Assembly: GCF_002813775.1 (NCBI RefSeq)
Contig: NZ_CP020370.1
Span: forward strand, 6,597,501 to 6,661,500
Direction: 5' to 3'
From: Candidatus Thiodictyon syntrophicum
Lineage (GTDB): Bacteria > Pseudomonadota > Gammaproteobacteria > Chromatiales > Chromatiaceae
DNA length: 64,000 bases
Part shown: positions 44,883 through 53,761 of the stretch, piece after piece
Layout of the letters: every line of letters starts with the position of its first letter
How positions within the stretch are numbered: the first letter of the stretch is position 1
Made by a program: the position numbers and the translations under genes
The notes under the pieces: generated by a model
What the model saw: the letters and a program-made list of their open reading frames with translations, nothing else
What the model was told of the DNA's origin: nothing
Database searches by the model: none

Positions 44883-45040
44883 ACCCTACGGCCTGGGTTT
44901 AGGACGTTTCGCCCGCGGGGCGGCTCGCCGGGGATGTACTCGCCGCCGCCCTGGCGGCGCCCGAAATGGCCGTTCGACAGGACCAGGACGGCGACCGCTG
45001 CACGGTCCATCCCGATCTCTCGGGCTCATAAAGCCCGGAC

Positions 45041-45068
45041 AAAAAAACGGGGCCAACTGGCCCCGTTT
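45041..45068 (-). terminator. Rho-independent terminator of the porin gene
   Basis: ACGGGGCC ... GGCCCCGT (45047-45066) forms a GC-rich stem. Read on the minus strand it is followed by seven T residues (45047 down to 45041). It lies 41 bp after the porin stop codon. The other side also carries TTTT, so it may work in both directions. Confidence 0.85.
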
Positions 45069-45108
45069 TCACACATCCCTGTGCGCCCTAAGGCGCGTTC
45101 TCAGCCTA

Positions 45109-47064
45109 TCAGAAGCTGTGGTTCATGCCGATCGAGAAGCCGCTCCAGTCGGCATCTTCGATCTTGTCCGAGACCTTGGTATAGAGCAGGAAGGCCGCGG
45201 TACGCTTGCTGAAGTTGTAGTCGTACCCGATGGCCCAGGAGTTCTTCTGCTTGTTGTTGACCAGGATTTCGCTGGCGAAATACTGCCCGAGCGCGCTCGC
45301 CTCGCAGGTGTAGCGGAAGCCAACGCCGTTCGGATCGGCGCAGTTGTCCAGATCGGCACGGCCCCACATGGCCTTGATCATGTTGTTGCCGAAGGCGTAG
45401 CCGGCCTGCACCTGGAAGAAGTTGCCGTTCGATTGCGTGGGCGCACCCAGGATGTTCTGACGCTGCTCGTAGATACCCGTCAGGCTGAAGCCGTTCCAGT
45501 CCAGCAGCCCCAAGCCGACGCGCACCCTGGTGTCGCTCTTGGCGGTACGGTCCTGGTACAGCACGGCATAGTCGGCGTTCTGGGTCTCCCAGTTGCTCTT
45601 GTCCAGGGACTCGTAGGCGACGGACCCGTAGAAGGGGCCGTTCTTGTAGATAGCCGCCAGGGAGTAGGCACCGGTGATGGAATCGGCATTCTGGTCGAGC
45701 GCGCCCAGCAGGGTACCGCCATTTTGGGGGGTCATGGCCGCGATAAACTGGAAGCCGTTCCAGTTCGGGGACATATAGGCAACCACGTTGTCGAGCCGCG
45801 CGTAGGCGAAGCCGATGGTGGCGTTGTTGTCAGCCAGGGTGTCGTAGAAGAGGTCCAGCTTGCCCGTGGACATCGTCAGCGGGCTGTCGTAACGACCCAA
45901 CATGAAGGTACCCCAATCGCCCGCCAACCCGACGAAGCTATTGCGGATGTTGACGCCGGAGTTGGTGACCAAGGTCCCACGGTTGCCGTTGGCCAGGACC
46001 GTATCGCGGTTGGCATTGGTGATGTCGACACCGATTTCGATCTGGTAGACCGCCTTGAGGCCATTGCCCAGGTCCTCGGAGCCCTTCACACCCAGTTTGT
46101 TGGCGGGACCGACGACGGCGGCGTTGCTGGTGTCCATGCCCCAGCCCTTATAGGACCGGCCGCGCTGATAGGCACCGCTGACCGCCGCCGCGTAGGCGAG
46201 GTTCTGCAACTGGTTCAATCGCGCCGTCGCATTGTTGTAATACGCTTGGGTGACGTTGCCGATCTGCAGATCGCTCGTCAGCTTCGCATGCTGACCCGCG
46301 AAATAGGCGTCCATGCTGTAGGCGCCGGCTTGCGGCGCCACGGTTGCGACCGCCATGTTCTGCGCTGCGGCAAAGTTCGCCTGATAGCTGTTCCAGGCGC
46401 CTCCGGCAACCTTATCATAGGCGTCGGCCGCCGCAACACTCGCCTGCGCCGCGGTGGCGCCCTGGGCAAGCCGGGCGTTGTAGGCAGCCACACCGGCCTG
46501 GTCGGCCGTTGTGATGACCTGAGCCGGGCTGTAATTGTAGCCGTTGGCCAGGGCGGTCGCGCCGGCAAGCTGGGCCCAGTTCTGGGCATTGAGCGGGTAG
46601 GCCGACTTCAAGGAGATCGCCGCAGCCTGGTAATAGGCTGCTTGTGCCTGGGGGTTCAGGAACCGAGTGACCTGCGATCCCTGCGAGGCGGTTGGCATAA
46701 AGGCGGTACTGGCGGCGGAGCCGGGCACCGGCTGCCCACGCCAACGGTTGTAGTTCAGCGCATTGTTGGGATCACCGCTGAAGCCAGTGCCGGTACCCAT
46801 AACAGTCACAGGCCAGCGCTGGGCGGGGTAGGTCCCCAGGGCGCCCAGGGTGTCGTAGTTAGCCGCGCTGCCGTTCTTGAATCTGGCGAAGTCGAACTGC
46901 GGGCGCAGGGCTTCCTGACCAGGACGGTGGAAGGTGGCGTTCTGTTCGACGTCGATGTAGTCGAGGGAGACATTGACTTTGCCGTACAGGATGGCCTCGG
47001 CCGAGGCGACTGCCGGCACGGCCAGGGCGGCGGCGACCGCCAGGGTGAGAAGGTTCTTGTTCAT
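45109..47064 (-). CDS. Gram-negative outer-membrane porin (Porin_4 type) with a large N-terminal insertion
   Basis: A 651-aa general porin with signal peptide (MNKNLLTLAVAAALAVPAVA) and the first strand AEAILYGKVNVSLDYIDV. The rest of the barrel starts only near residue 320 with NKLGVKGSEDLGNGLKAVYQ and runs to the terminal strand ending in Phe (SGFSIGMNHSF). In ordinary relatives these two parts are almost adjacent. Here about 270 residues rich in Ala, Gln, Asn and Tyr lie between them (for example AAAISLKSAYPLN and TAAQASVAAADAYDKVAGG). GGAG lies 6 nt before the ATG at 47064, and an ATG at 47067 is also possible. Own promoter and terminator are visible. Confidence 0.9.
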   Translation of the reverse strand: MNKNLLTLAVAAALAVPAVASAEAILYGKVNVSLDYIDVEQNATFHRPGQEALRPQFDFARFKNGSAANYDTLGALGTYPAQRWPVTVMGTGTGFSGDPNNALNYNRWRGQPVPGSAASTAFMPTASQGSQVTRFLNPQAQAAYYQAAAISLKSAYPLNAQNWAQLAGATALANGYNYSPAQVITTADQAGVAAYNARLAQGATAAQASVAAADAYDKVAGGAWNSYQANFAAAQNMAVATVAPQAGAYSMDAYFAGQHAKLTSDLQIGNVTQAYYNNATARLNQLQNLAYAAAVSGAYQRGRSYKGWGMDTSNAAVVGPANKLGVKGSEDLGNGLKAVYQIEIGVDITNANRDTVLANGNRGTLVTNSGVNIRNSFVGLAGDWGTFMLGRYDSPLTMSTGKLDLFYDTLADNNATIGFAYARLDNVVAYMSPNWNGFQFIAAMTPQNGGTLLGALDQNADSITGAYSLAAIYKNGPFYGSVAYESLDKSNWETQNADYAVLYQDRTAKSDTRVRVGLGLLDWNGFSLTGIYEQRQNILGAPTQSNGNFFQVQAGYAFGNNMIKAMWGRADLDNCADPNGVGFRYTCEASALGQYFASEILVNNKQKNSWAIGYDYNFSKRTAAFLLYTKVSDKIEDADWSGFSIGMNHSF

Positions 47065-47137
47065 CATGATCTCCGCTGTTGTGGATTCAGCAACAAGGAC
47101 TGCATAAAGTTTCACGCAATCGTGCTTTGCGGGTTGA

Positions 47138-47166
47138 ACTATAGACGACCCGGGAGACGCTTGCAA
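47138..47166 (-). promoter_or_regulatory. Sigma-70-type promoter of the porin gene
   Basis: On the minus strand, TTGCAA (47161-47166) and TATAGT (47138-47143) are separated by 17 bp, close to the -35/-10 consensus. It lies about 71 bp upstream of the porin ATG, with a GGAG ribosome binding site in between. Confidence 0.75.
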
Positions 47167-47232
47167 CAGTGTCGAGAAAAAAAAGAGACACCGGAGACAT
47201 GTGTTGCTTTTTTGACGCAACAGCGGGCCGGG

Positions 47233-47341
47233 CGTCGTTGTCGTTGTCGTTGTCGTGGTCGGATTATTCGACAACGACAACGACAACGACAACGAGAGCG
47301 TACCCGGGATCTCGGTCACCACATCAGTTCTGGTCGCACCC
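47233..47341. repeat. Half copy of the GGGTGCGATC MITE-like element with hexamer hairpin
   Basis: GTTGTC x3 plus GTGGTC (47237-47260) faces GACAAC x4 (47270-47293). It is followed by TACCCGGGATCTCGGTCACC and the end CATCAGTTCTGGTCGCACCC (to 47341), as in 35287-35540. The opposite end is missing. It lies in the 552-bp gap between the divergent porin and hupS, whose remaining part holds the two promoters. Confidence 0.85.
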
Positions 47342-47539
47342 GGGCGCCTAGCCGCGCGAGGCCGACAGGGCAGATAAGGTACACGGCGCCGCATCCACCA
47401 GCCGCACCACGGAACTGAAAAATAGAACGCAAAGATAGTTTGCAGCCAAACCCGAACGACTGGTTACAACCTTTACGGCACAACCCCTTGGCAGACCGCA
47501 AGCCGAAGCGCAAGCCACTGATTCGACTAAATACCCACC

Positions 47540-47556
47540 TTGGCCCGGCACTTGCT
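47540..47556 (+). promoter_or_regulatory. Putative sigma-54 promoter of hupSLC
   Basis: TTGGCCCGGCACTTGCT matches the -24/-12 consensus YTGGCACGRNNNTTGCW at all defined positions but one. It lies 64 bp upstream of hupS in the right orientation. Uptake-hydrogenase operons are sigma-54 dependent in several proteobacteria (for example with HoxA or NifA activators), so the match is plausible. Confidence 0.65.
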
Positions 47557-47619
47557 GCGAGCTTTCCTATACCAAGACGCGACCCCCAAGCCGGGCCGCC
47601 CACCCCAGGGGAGTAGACG

Positions 47620-48756
47620 ATGCCGACCACCGAGACCTTCTATGAGGTCATGCGGCGCCAGGGGATCACCCGCCGCAGCTTTCTCAAATTTTGCAGCCTC
47701 ACCGCCACGGCCCTGGGGCTGGGGCCGGCCTACACCGCGCAGCTCGCGCACGCCATGGAGACCAAACCGCGCATCCCGGTGCTGTGGCTCCACGGGCTGG
47801 AGTGCACCTGTTGCTCGGAGTCCTTCATCCGCTCGGCCCACCCCCTGGTCAAGGACGTGATCCTGTCCATGATCTCGCTCGACTACGACGACACCATCAT
47901 GGCCGCCTCCGGGCACCAGGCCGAGGCGATCGTCGCGGAGATCCGGGAAAAGTACAAAGGCAACTATATCCTGGCGGTGGAGGGCAACCCGCCGCTCAAC
48001 CAGGACGGCATGTCCTGCATCATCGCCGGGCGGCCCTTTCTTGAGCAGTTGAAAGAGGCGGCGGCGGACTGCAAGGCGATCATCTCCTGGGGCTCCTGCG
48101 CCTCCTGGGGCTGTGTCCAGGCGGCCCACCCCAACCCGACCCACGCGGTCCCGATCCACCAGGTCATCCATGACAAGCCCATCATCAAGGTCCCGGGTTG
48201 TCCGCCGATCGCCGAGGTCATGACCGCGGTCGTGACCTTCATGCTGACCTTCGATCGCATCCCTGAACTGGACCGCCAGGGCCGGCCCAAGATGTTCTAC
48301 GGCCAGCGGATCCATGACAAGTGCTACCGCCGGGGCCACTTCGACGCTGGCCAGTTTGTCGAGACTTGGGACGACGAGGGCGCACGCCGCGGCTACTGCC
48401 TCTATAAGATGGGCTGCAAGGGGCCGACCACCTACAACGCCTGCTCCACTACCCGCTGGAACAACGGTGTCTCCTTCCCCATCCAGTCCGGCCACGGGTG
48501 CATCGGCTGCTCCGAGGACGGCTTCTGGGACAAGGGTAGCTTCTACGACCATGTGACCGACACCCGGGTCTTCGGCGTCGAGCTCAACGCGGACCGGGTG
48601 GGCTTTGCCGCCGCCGGGACCGTAGGTGCGGCCGTGGTGGCCCACGCGGCGGCGTCCGCCATCAAGCGCATCCGCAAGCCGGCGGAGTTCGGCGATCAGG
48701 AGCCTGGGAAGACTCAGGCCGACGCGGGTAACGATCAGACAGGTGAGCGTTCATGA
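47620..48756 (+). CDS. hupS: [NiFe] uptake hydrogenase small subunit HupS (oxygen-tolerant type)
   Basis: A 378-aa Tat-exported small subunit (twin-arginine [20 protein letters not shown]). The proximal-cluster region reads [19 protein letters not shown] and later [18 protein letters not shown]. These are the two extra cysteines (the second C of CTCC and the C in WGC) that create the [4Fe-3S] cluster of oxygen-tolerant enzymes such as E. coli Hyd-1 and Ralstonia MBH. The rest ([50 protein letters not shown]) is standard. A C-terminal helix ([20 protein letters not shown]) anchors it. GGGGAG precedes the ATG and the stop overlaps hupL. Confidence 0.97.
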   Translation: MPTTETFYEVMRRQGITRRSFLKFCSLTATALGLGPAYTAQLAHAMETKPRIPVLWLHGLECTCCSESFIRSAHPLVKDVILSMISLDYDDTIMAASGHQAEAIVAEIREKYKGNYILAVEGNPPLNQDGMSCIIAGRPFLEQLKEAAADCKAIISWGSCASWGCVQAAHPNPTHAVPIHQVIHDKPIIKVPGCPPIAEVMTAVVTFMLTFDRIPELDRQGRPKMFYGQRIHDKCYRRGHFDAGQFVETWDDEGARRGYCLYKMGCKGPTTYNACSTTRWNNGVSFPIQSGHGCIGCSEDGFWDKGSFYDHVTDTRVFGVELNADRVGFAAAGTVGAAVVAHAAASAIKRIRKPAEFGDQEPGKTQADAGNDQTGERS

Positions 48757-50543
48757 GCATCGAGACCCCCAACGGCTTCACCCTGGACAATGCCGGCACC
48801 CGGGTCGTGGTGGACCCGGTGACCCGCATCGAGGGTCACATGCGCTGCGAGGTGAATCTCGACGCGAACAACGTGATCCGCAACGCGGTGTCCACCGGCA
48901 CCATGTGGCGCGGGCTGGAGGTGATCCTCAAGGGCCGCGACCCGCGCGACGCCTGGGCCTTCACCGAGCGGATCTGCGGTGTCTGCACCGGCACCCATGC
49001 CCTGACCAGCGTGCGGGCGGTGGAGGACGCGCTCGGGATCCAGATCCCGGAGAACGCCAACACCATCCGCAACATCATGCAGTTGACGCTCCAGTCGCAC
49101 GACCACCTGGTGCATTTCTACCACCTGCACGCGCTCGACTGGGTGGACGTGGTCTCGGCGCTCAAGGCCGATCCCAAGGCGACCTCCACCCTCGCCCAGT
49201 CCATCTCCAACTGGCCGCAGTCGTCCCCGGGCTGGTTCCGCGACGTGCAAAACCGGCTCAAGCGCTTCGTGGAGTCCGGACAGCTTGGCCCCTTCATGAA
49301 CGGCTACTGGGGCAACCCGGCCTACCAGTTGCCGCCCGAGGCCAACCTGATGGCGGTCGCCCACTATCTGGAGGCGCTCGACTTCCAGCGCGAGATCGTC
49401 AAAATCCACACCGTCTACGGCGGCAAGAACCCCCACCCCAACTGGCTGGTGGGCGGCGTCGCCTGCGCCATCAACCTCGACGACACCGGGGCCGTGGGCG
49501 CGGTCAACATGGAGCGGCTGAACCTGGTCTCCTCCATCATCGACCGCACCATCGACTTCATCGACCAGGTCTACGTCCCGGACCTGCTGGCAATCGCGTC
49601 CTACTATAAGGAGTGGACCTACGGCGGCGGGCTCTCCAGCCGCTCGGTCATGTCCTACGGCGACATCCCGGAACGGGCCAATGACAACAGCGCCGCCAAC
49701 CAGCTCCTGCCCCGGGGCGCCATCATCAACGGCAACCTCGACGAGGTCCACGACGTGGACCTGCGCGATCCGGCGCAGGTCCAGGAGTTCGTCGCCCACT
49801 CCTGGTACCGCTACCCGGATGAGCGCAAGGGCCTGCACCCCTGGGACGGGGTGACCGAGCCCAACTTCGTCCTGGGTCCGAACACGGTCGGCACCAAGAC
49901 CAACATCCAGGCCATCGACGAGGGCGCCAAGTACTCCTGGATCAAGGCCCCGCGCTGGCGCGGCCACGCCATGGAGGTCGGCCCCCTGGCGCGCTGGGTG
50001 ATCGGCTATGCCAAGGGCATCCCGGAGTTCAAGGAGCCGGTAGAGAAGGTCCTGACGGATCTGAATCTCCCGGTCACGGCGCTGTTCTCGACCCTGGGCC
50101 GCACCGCCGCCCGCGGTCTGGAGGCCTCCTGGGCGGTACACAAGCTGCGCTATTTCCAGGACAAGCTGGTGGCCAACCTCAAGGCCGGGGACAGCGCTAC
50201 CGCCAACACCGACAAGTGGGACCCGGACACCTGGCCCAGCGAGGCCAGGGGCGTGGGCACCACCGAGGCCCCGCGCGGGGCGCTCGGGCACTGGATCGTC
50301 ATCAAGAAGGGGCGGATCGAGAACTATCAGGCCGTGGTCCCCACCACCTGGAACGGCTCGCCGCGGGACCCGGCGGGCAACATCGGCGCCTTCGAGGCGG
50401 CCCTGCTGAACACCCCGGTAGCGGTGCCCGATCAGCCGCTGGAGATCCTGCGCACCCTGCACAGCTTCGACCCTTGTCTCGCCTGCTCGACCCATGTCAT
50501 GAGCCCGGAGGGGGAGGAGCTGACGCGGGTCAAGGTGCGGTAG
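48753..50543 (+). CDS. hupL: [NiFe] uptake hydrogenase large subunit HupL
   Basis: A 596-aa catalytic subunit starting [20 protein letters not shown]. Ni-Fe ligands are in [20 protein letters not shown] (near residue 75) and in DPCLACSTH at the C-terminus. The tail [15 protein letters not shown] after that His is the 15-aa peptide removed on maturation. It overlaps hupS by 4 nt. Similar in length and motifs to HyaB/HoxG of group 1d enzymes. Confidence 0.97.
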   Translation: MSIETPNGFTLDNAGTRVVVDPVTRIEGHMRCEVNLDANNVIRNAVSTGTMWRGLEVILKGRDPRDAWAFTERICGVCTGTHALTSVRAVEDALGIQIPENANTIRNIMQLTLQSHDHLVHFYHLHALDWVDVVSALKADPKATSTLAQSISNWPQSSPGWFRDVQNRLKRFVESGQLGPFMNGYWGNPAYQLPPEANLMAVAHYLEALDFQREIVKIHTVYGGKNPHPNWLVGGVACAINLDDTGAVGAVNMERLNLVSSIIDRTIDFIDQVYVPDLLAIASYYKEWTYGGGLSSRSVMSYGDIPERANDNSAANQLLPRGAIINGNLDEVHDVDLRDPAQVQEFVAHSWYRYPDERKGLHPWDGVTEPNFVLGPNTVGTKTNIQAIDEGAKYSWIKAPRWRGHAMEVGPLARWVIGYAKGIPEFKEPVEKVLTDLNLPVTALFSTLGRTAARGLEASWAVHKLRYFQDKLVANLKAGDSATANTDKWDPDTWPSEARGVGTTEAPRGALGHWIVIKKGRIENYQAVVPTTWNGSPRDPAGNIGAFEAALLNTPVAVPDQPLEILRTLHSFDPCLACSTHVMSPEGEELTRVKVR

Positions 50544-50553
50544 GCCAAGAAAA

Positions 50554-50690
50554 TTTTGCCGCAAATGAACGCCAATAAACGCAAATGATCATGACCTCGA
50601 CAGTCCCGGCCGGATTACCTGTCCAGGCATCGCGTTTACCGGCGCCAACGCGAAGGACATTCGCGTTTATTTGCGTTCATTTGCGGCTAA
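50554..50690. repeat. Inverted-repeat element inside the hup operon, copy 3
   Basis: TTTTGCCGCAAATGAACGCC (50554) faces GCGTTCATTTGCGGCTAA (to 50690). It is the family of 27014 and 42831. It makes up 137 of the 190 bp between hupL and hupC, where other bacteria have almost no gap. Confidence 0.86.
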
Positions 50691-50733
50691 TCCTCTTTTC
50701 CGGCTCATTGATTCGCCGCGGAGATCTGCACCC

Positions 50734-51426
50734 ATGAGCACCGCCGTCCCCACCGTCAAACGCACCGCGGTCTATGTCTACGAGGCCCCGCTGCGCGCCT
50801 GGCATTGGACCAATGCCCTGTCCATCACCATCCTGGCCGTCACCGGGTATCTGATCGCCAACCCCTTGCCGACCCTGCCCGGGGCGGCGAGCGATCATTA
50901 CCTGATGGGCTATCTGCGCTTCGCCCACTTCGCCGCCGCCTATGTCTTTGCCGTCGGCTTCATCTTCCGGCTCTATTGGGCCATGGTCGGCAACCGCTGG
51001 TCGCGCCAACTCTTCGCCCTGCCCTTCTGGCGGCGGCGCTTCTGGAGCGAACTGTGGCACGAGGTGCGCTGGTACGCCTTCCTGGAGCCGGAGCCGCGCA
51101 AGTACATCGGCCATAACCCCTTGGCCCACCTGTTCATGGTCGTCATCATCACCGTGGGCGGCATCGTCATGATGTTCACCGGCTTTGCCCTCTATTCGGA
51201 GCAGACGGGCTTGGGCAGTTGGCAGGACCGCTGGTTCGGCTGGGTCATCCCCTTCGTCGGCCAGAGTCAGGACGTGCGGATGTGGCACCACTGGGGGATG
51301 TGGGTTATCTCGATCTTCGTCATGCTCCACGTCTATACCGCCATCCGCGAAGACATCCTGTCGCGCCAAAGCCTGATCAGTACCATGATCAGCGGGTGGC
51401 GGATGTTCAAGGACGACCGCCCATAG
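50734..51426 (+). CDS. hupC: HupC, b-type cytochrome subunit of uptake hydrogenase
   Basis: A 230-aa inner-membrane di-haem cytochrome b that anchors HupSL and passes electrons to the quinone pool. Four helices are visible. Haem-ligand histidines are in LRAWHWTNALSITILAVTGY (helix 1), YLRFAHFAAAYVFAVGF (helix 2) and MWHHWGMWVISIFVMLHVYT (helix 4). The family hallmark VRWYAFLEPEPRKYIGHNPL precedes helix 3. The ATG at 50734 was preferred to an extension into the upstream repeat. No hupD or other accessory gene follows. Confidence 0.95.
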   Translation: MSTAVPTVKRTAVYVYEAPLRAWHWTNALSITILAVTGYLIANPLPTLPGAASDHYLMGYLRFAHFAAAYVFAVGFIFRLYWAMVGNRWSRQLFALPFWRRRFWSELWHEVRWYAFLEPEPRKYIGHNPLAHLFMVVIITVGGIVMMFTGFALYSEQTGLGSWQDRWFGWVIPFVGQSQDVRMWHHWGMWVISIFVMLHVYTAIREDILSRQSLISTMISGWRMFKDDRP

Positions 51427-51530
51427 GCCGTAGGATGGGTAGAGCACAGCGAAACCCATCATTCACTTTCCCGGTAACCGTTTAGCCCCCCCTGGGTGCT
51501 GGGTGCCAAGGAGTCCCGGCGGGTCGCGGC

Positions 51531-51662
51531 GGCCTTGATCATAAATCCGGCCATCAGCCCTTGCGGCGGCCCGTCGCGGCCGGGAACCGCTCCGACGCCG
51601 TAGGAGCGACCCCGGCTGCGACGCGTGCCAGCCGCGGCCGGGCCGCAATTATGATCACGGCC
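51531..51662. repeat. GGCC-ended palindromic element inside the IS66 left end
   Basis: GGCCTTGATCATAAATCCGG (51531) and GGCCGCAATTATGATCACGG (51641) are inverted ends of the family at 10713, 28492 and 40278. The cargo is a CCGTCGCGGCCGGGA / GCGGCCGGGCCG-rich imperfect hairpin. Confidence 0.83.
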
Positions 51663-51677
51663 GGTCGCGGCGATCGG

Positions 51678-53264
51678 TCAGATGGCAGGTAAGGGCAACG
51701 GCGGGGCCTGAAGCCCTTGGCGGCGCTGGCGGACTACCTCGGCCAGATACGGCCAGGGCGAGACGGCGCGTTTGCGACAGGTCTCGATGACGCTGGCCAG
51801 GTGGGCGAAGGCGCGGGTGCCCTGCGCGGTGCGGGTCCCCATGCCGATGCGGCGGGCGATGACCCAGTGGCGCAGGGCGCGCTCGGCTTCGTTGTTGGTC
51901 AACGGCAACTCCGGATGGTCGAGTACCACCCAGAAGGTGTCCCAGTCGTTGAACAACTCGCGCGCCAGCGCGCGCATCTTCTCATGCGGCGCATCGACCT
52001 GACGCAGGCACTCGTCGAGCAGGGCGTTGAGCATCCGCGCATGCCGTGCGCGCAACACCCCGACGGGGGGCGGGGCGCCGCGGGCGTCGTAAACGGCGGC
52101 CATCACCGTCGCGATGACCGTCAGGATCTCGCTGCCAAAGCGCTGGGCCGCCGGTTCCAAGCCATCTTCCAGCGCCTGGGCCTTGCGGATCAGGTGGGCC
52201 AGGCAGCGCAGCCGTTGGTCCAGGTCGCGATAGGCCCAGAAGCCGTCGCTCATCAACCAGCCGTTGAAGGTCTCGCCGAGCACCTGGCGCACGACCTCCA
52301 CCGAGCGCTTGCCAACGACGAACAGCGTGGCGGTGGCACAGGTGAACACCCACAGCCACCGCAGCCGACCATGCTCCTTCCAACTGGTTTCATCGGCATA
52401 GCGCAGTTCGACATTGCGCACCGCCGCGTAGAGTTCCGCCTCGACCACCGGGGCCACCGCCCGTCCGGCTTCGTGAAGGCACTGGTTGATGGTCGCGCTC
52501 GACAACTCCAGACCCAGCCAATCGGACAGAAACTCACGGACCCGCGCCCGCGACAACCGCATGCGCTGGCTCAAGGCGCAGATGAAGGACACTAGCAACG
52601 GTCCGGCCAAATGCCACTCGGTCAGGGCCACCGTCCACTCGACCTCGCCCGCCGCGCGCCCCGGCTGCGCCTGCGTCCAGTGGCCGCAATCGCAGCAGCA
52701 TTCAAAATAGATGTGCTTGGTCTGGCGCAGGAGCAGTCCGGTCGCGCCGGCACCGGGCTGGATCAGCTCGATTTCGTAGCGGGCGTTGTGTGCCCGCGCC
52801 ACATGAGCATCCGTCAACGCCTGGCCGCACCCCGCACAGCAGGTTGGCCGGTGAGGCTGCTCGGCGTCCACCGGCAGGTGCTGGGTGCGGCTGTGCCCCG
52901 GGCTGCCCGGGCGCCGACCGGGGGGCTGGCCGGTGACCGTCCGGTGCGAGCCCTGACGGCGCGGCCGGGGCGCCGCCGGCCCCGCCGGCTCAGCGTCGCC
53001 GGGGGTGTCTGCCGCAGCGGCCCCGTCCTGCGACCCCGCGGGGACGTCGGGCTGGCCAGCGGGCGTGTCCTGACCGCCCGTGCCCTCCCACGGCAGCCGC
53101 GTGCTCGGTGGCCGCGAACTGTTGGAGGGGTTCTGCCCCAGCCGCTCGCGCGCCGCCTTCAGGTCCGCCAGCGCCTTGCCCAACAGCACCCGCGCCTGCG
53201 CCGACGTGAGCGTCTGCAGGTAGGCGTCGTCGAATTGTCTGAGGTCGTGATCGCTCAGGTGCAT
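51678..53264 (-). CDS. IS66-family transposase
   Basis: A 528-aa transposase. The N-terminal leucine-rich region (LQTLTSAQARVLLGKALADL) is followed by NPSNSSRPPST, typical of IS66, and a Pro-rich linker. A zinc ribbon (CCAGCGQAL and a CCCDCGHWT segment) comes next. The DDE core shows LRYADETSWKEHGRLRWLWV (Asp), LMSDGFWAYRDLDQRLRCLA (Asp) and LTNNEAERALRHWVIARRIG (Glu). The C-terminal RTAQGTRAFAHLASVIETCR is diagnostic. Reading frame intact, so activity is possible. Confidence 0.94.
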   Translation of the reverse strand: MHLSDHDLRQFDDAYLQTLTSAQARVLLGKALADLKAARERLGQNPSNSSRPPSTRLPWEGTGGQDTPAGQPDVPAGSQDGAAAADTPGDAEPAGPAAPRPRRQGSHRTVTGQPPGRRPGSPGHSRTQHLPVDAEQPHRPTCCAGCGQALTDAHVARAHNARYEIELIQPGAGATGLLLRQTKHIYFECCCDCGHWTQAQPGRAAGEVEWTVALTEWHLAGPLLVSFICALSQRMRLSRARVREFLSDWLGLELSSATINQCLHEAGRAVAPVVEAELYAAVRNVELRYADETSWKEHGRLRWLWVFTCATATLFVVGKRSVEVVRQVLGETFNGWLMSDGFWAYRDLDQRLRCLAHLIRKAQALEDGLEPAAQRFGSEILTVIATVMAAVYDARGAPPPVGVLRARHARMLNALLDECLRQVDAPHEKMRALARELFNDWDTFWVVLDHPELPLTNNEAERALRHWVIARRIGMGTRTAQGTRAFAHLASVIETCRKRAVSPWPYLAEVVRQRRQGLQAPPLPLPAI

Positions 53265-53365
53265 GGCGGGGGCGTGGCGGCGCTGGCGCACTCTCGTATA
53301 GAAGCTTGGGCCATAGTTTGCCAGGACCGTCGAGCTTTGTCGCGTAGGCTTATGATCGTCGGCGA

Positions 53366-53499
53366 GGCATTCATCCGACTCCCGGCCATCCCGCTGGCCG
53401 CGCGGTCGCTGGTCCGCACAGCGGACCCTACGGGCGCGCAGCCTCCCCGTAGGGTCCGCTGTGCGGACCGGGCGTGGCTGGCCGAAACTACGTCACGCC
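53366..53499. repeat. Degenerate GGCC-ended element with GGTCCGCACAGCGGACCC hairpin inside the IS66 right end
   Basis: GGCATTCATCCGACTCCCGG (53366) and GGCCGAAACTACGTCACGCC (53480) are weak inverted ends of the GGCC family. Inside, 53411-53434 and 53446-53469 form a perfect 24-bp hairpin of the GGTCCGC type. Confidence 0.8.
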
Positions 53500-53536
53500 G
53501 TCCGCGAGGGGGCTAAGAACAGGGGGGGCTAAACGG

Positions 53537-53719
53537 TTACCTTTCCCGCGGGACCGACGCGTTCGCAAGCTGCCAGTCTCCAATCCAGTCTTCACCGCAC
53601 TGGTTACAGACCAGGGCCGGCACATGGCGCACCACGACGACACCGAACCCGAGGTCAGCGGTAAAGGTGGTCAGCCCCTGGGTTCGGGTGCCGCCACACA
53701 GTGGGCATACGGGGTTCAT
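53537..53719 (-). CDS. YgiT-type zinc-finger protein, 3' end altered by IS66
   Basis: A 60-aa protein with the YgiT-type zinc finger: PVCPLCGGTRTQGLTTF near the start and ALVCNQCGEDWIGDW near residue 40, four Cys in two CxxC pairs. In many genomes this domain is an antitoxin-like partner encoded next to a DUF4258 or MqsR-type toxin, but none is adjacent. The last residues RER plus stop arise from the IS66 end. Without the insertion, the frame would read RESE and stop two codons later, so the protein is practically intact. Start at 53719 (MNPVCPLC). Confidence 0.8.
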   Translation of the reverse strand: MNPVCPLCGGTRTQGLTTFTADLGFGVVVVRHVPALVCNQCGEDWIGDWQLANASVPRER

Positions 53720-53761
53720 CCGCGAAACCCAAGAGACACGAAAAGAAAACACCCGTTGGGA

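Larger units (their letters stand above)
51474..53540 (-). mobile_element. Intact 2067-bp IS66-family element carrying extra palindromes
   Basis: Terminal inverted repeats of 21 bp start GTAACCGTTTAGCCCCCCCT (51474) and are matched at 53520-53540. The 8-bp direct repeat CTTTCCCG flanks them (51466-51473 and 53541-53548), and both GTAA ends and 8-bp duplications are IS66 hallmarks. It has one transposase gene and no tnpA/tnpB, as in the ISBst12-like branch. Two palindromic elements (51531-51662 and 53366-53499) lie between the gene and the ends. It sits between hupC and a YgiT-type gene. Confidence 0.93.

Noticed and set aside
44377-47418. A 1013-codon open frame on the plus strand across msrB and antisense to the porin
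   Set aside because: It is antisense to a convincing porin with promoter, signal peptide and terminator. It has no recognisable domain, and high GC codon bias commonly opens the opposite strand.
51427-51473. Possible hupD or other hup accessory gene after hupC, interrupted by IS66
   Set aside because: Joining the IS flanks gives only a short gap leading into the opposite-strand YgiT-type gene, so no hup gene was destroyed here.
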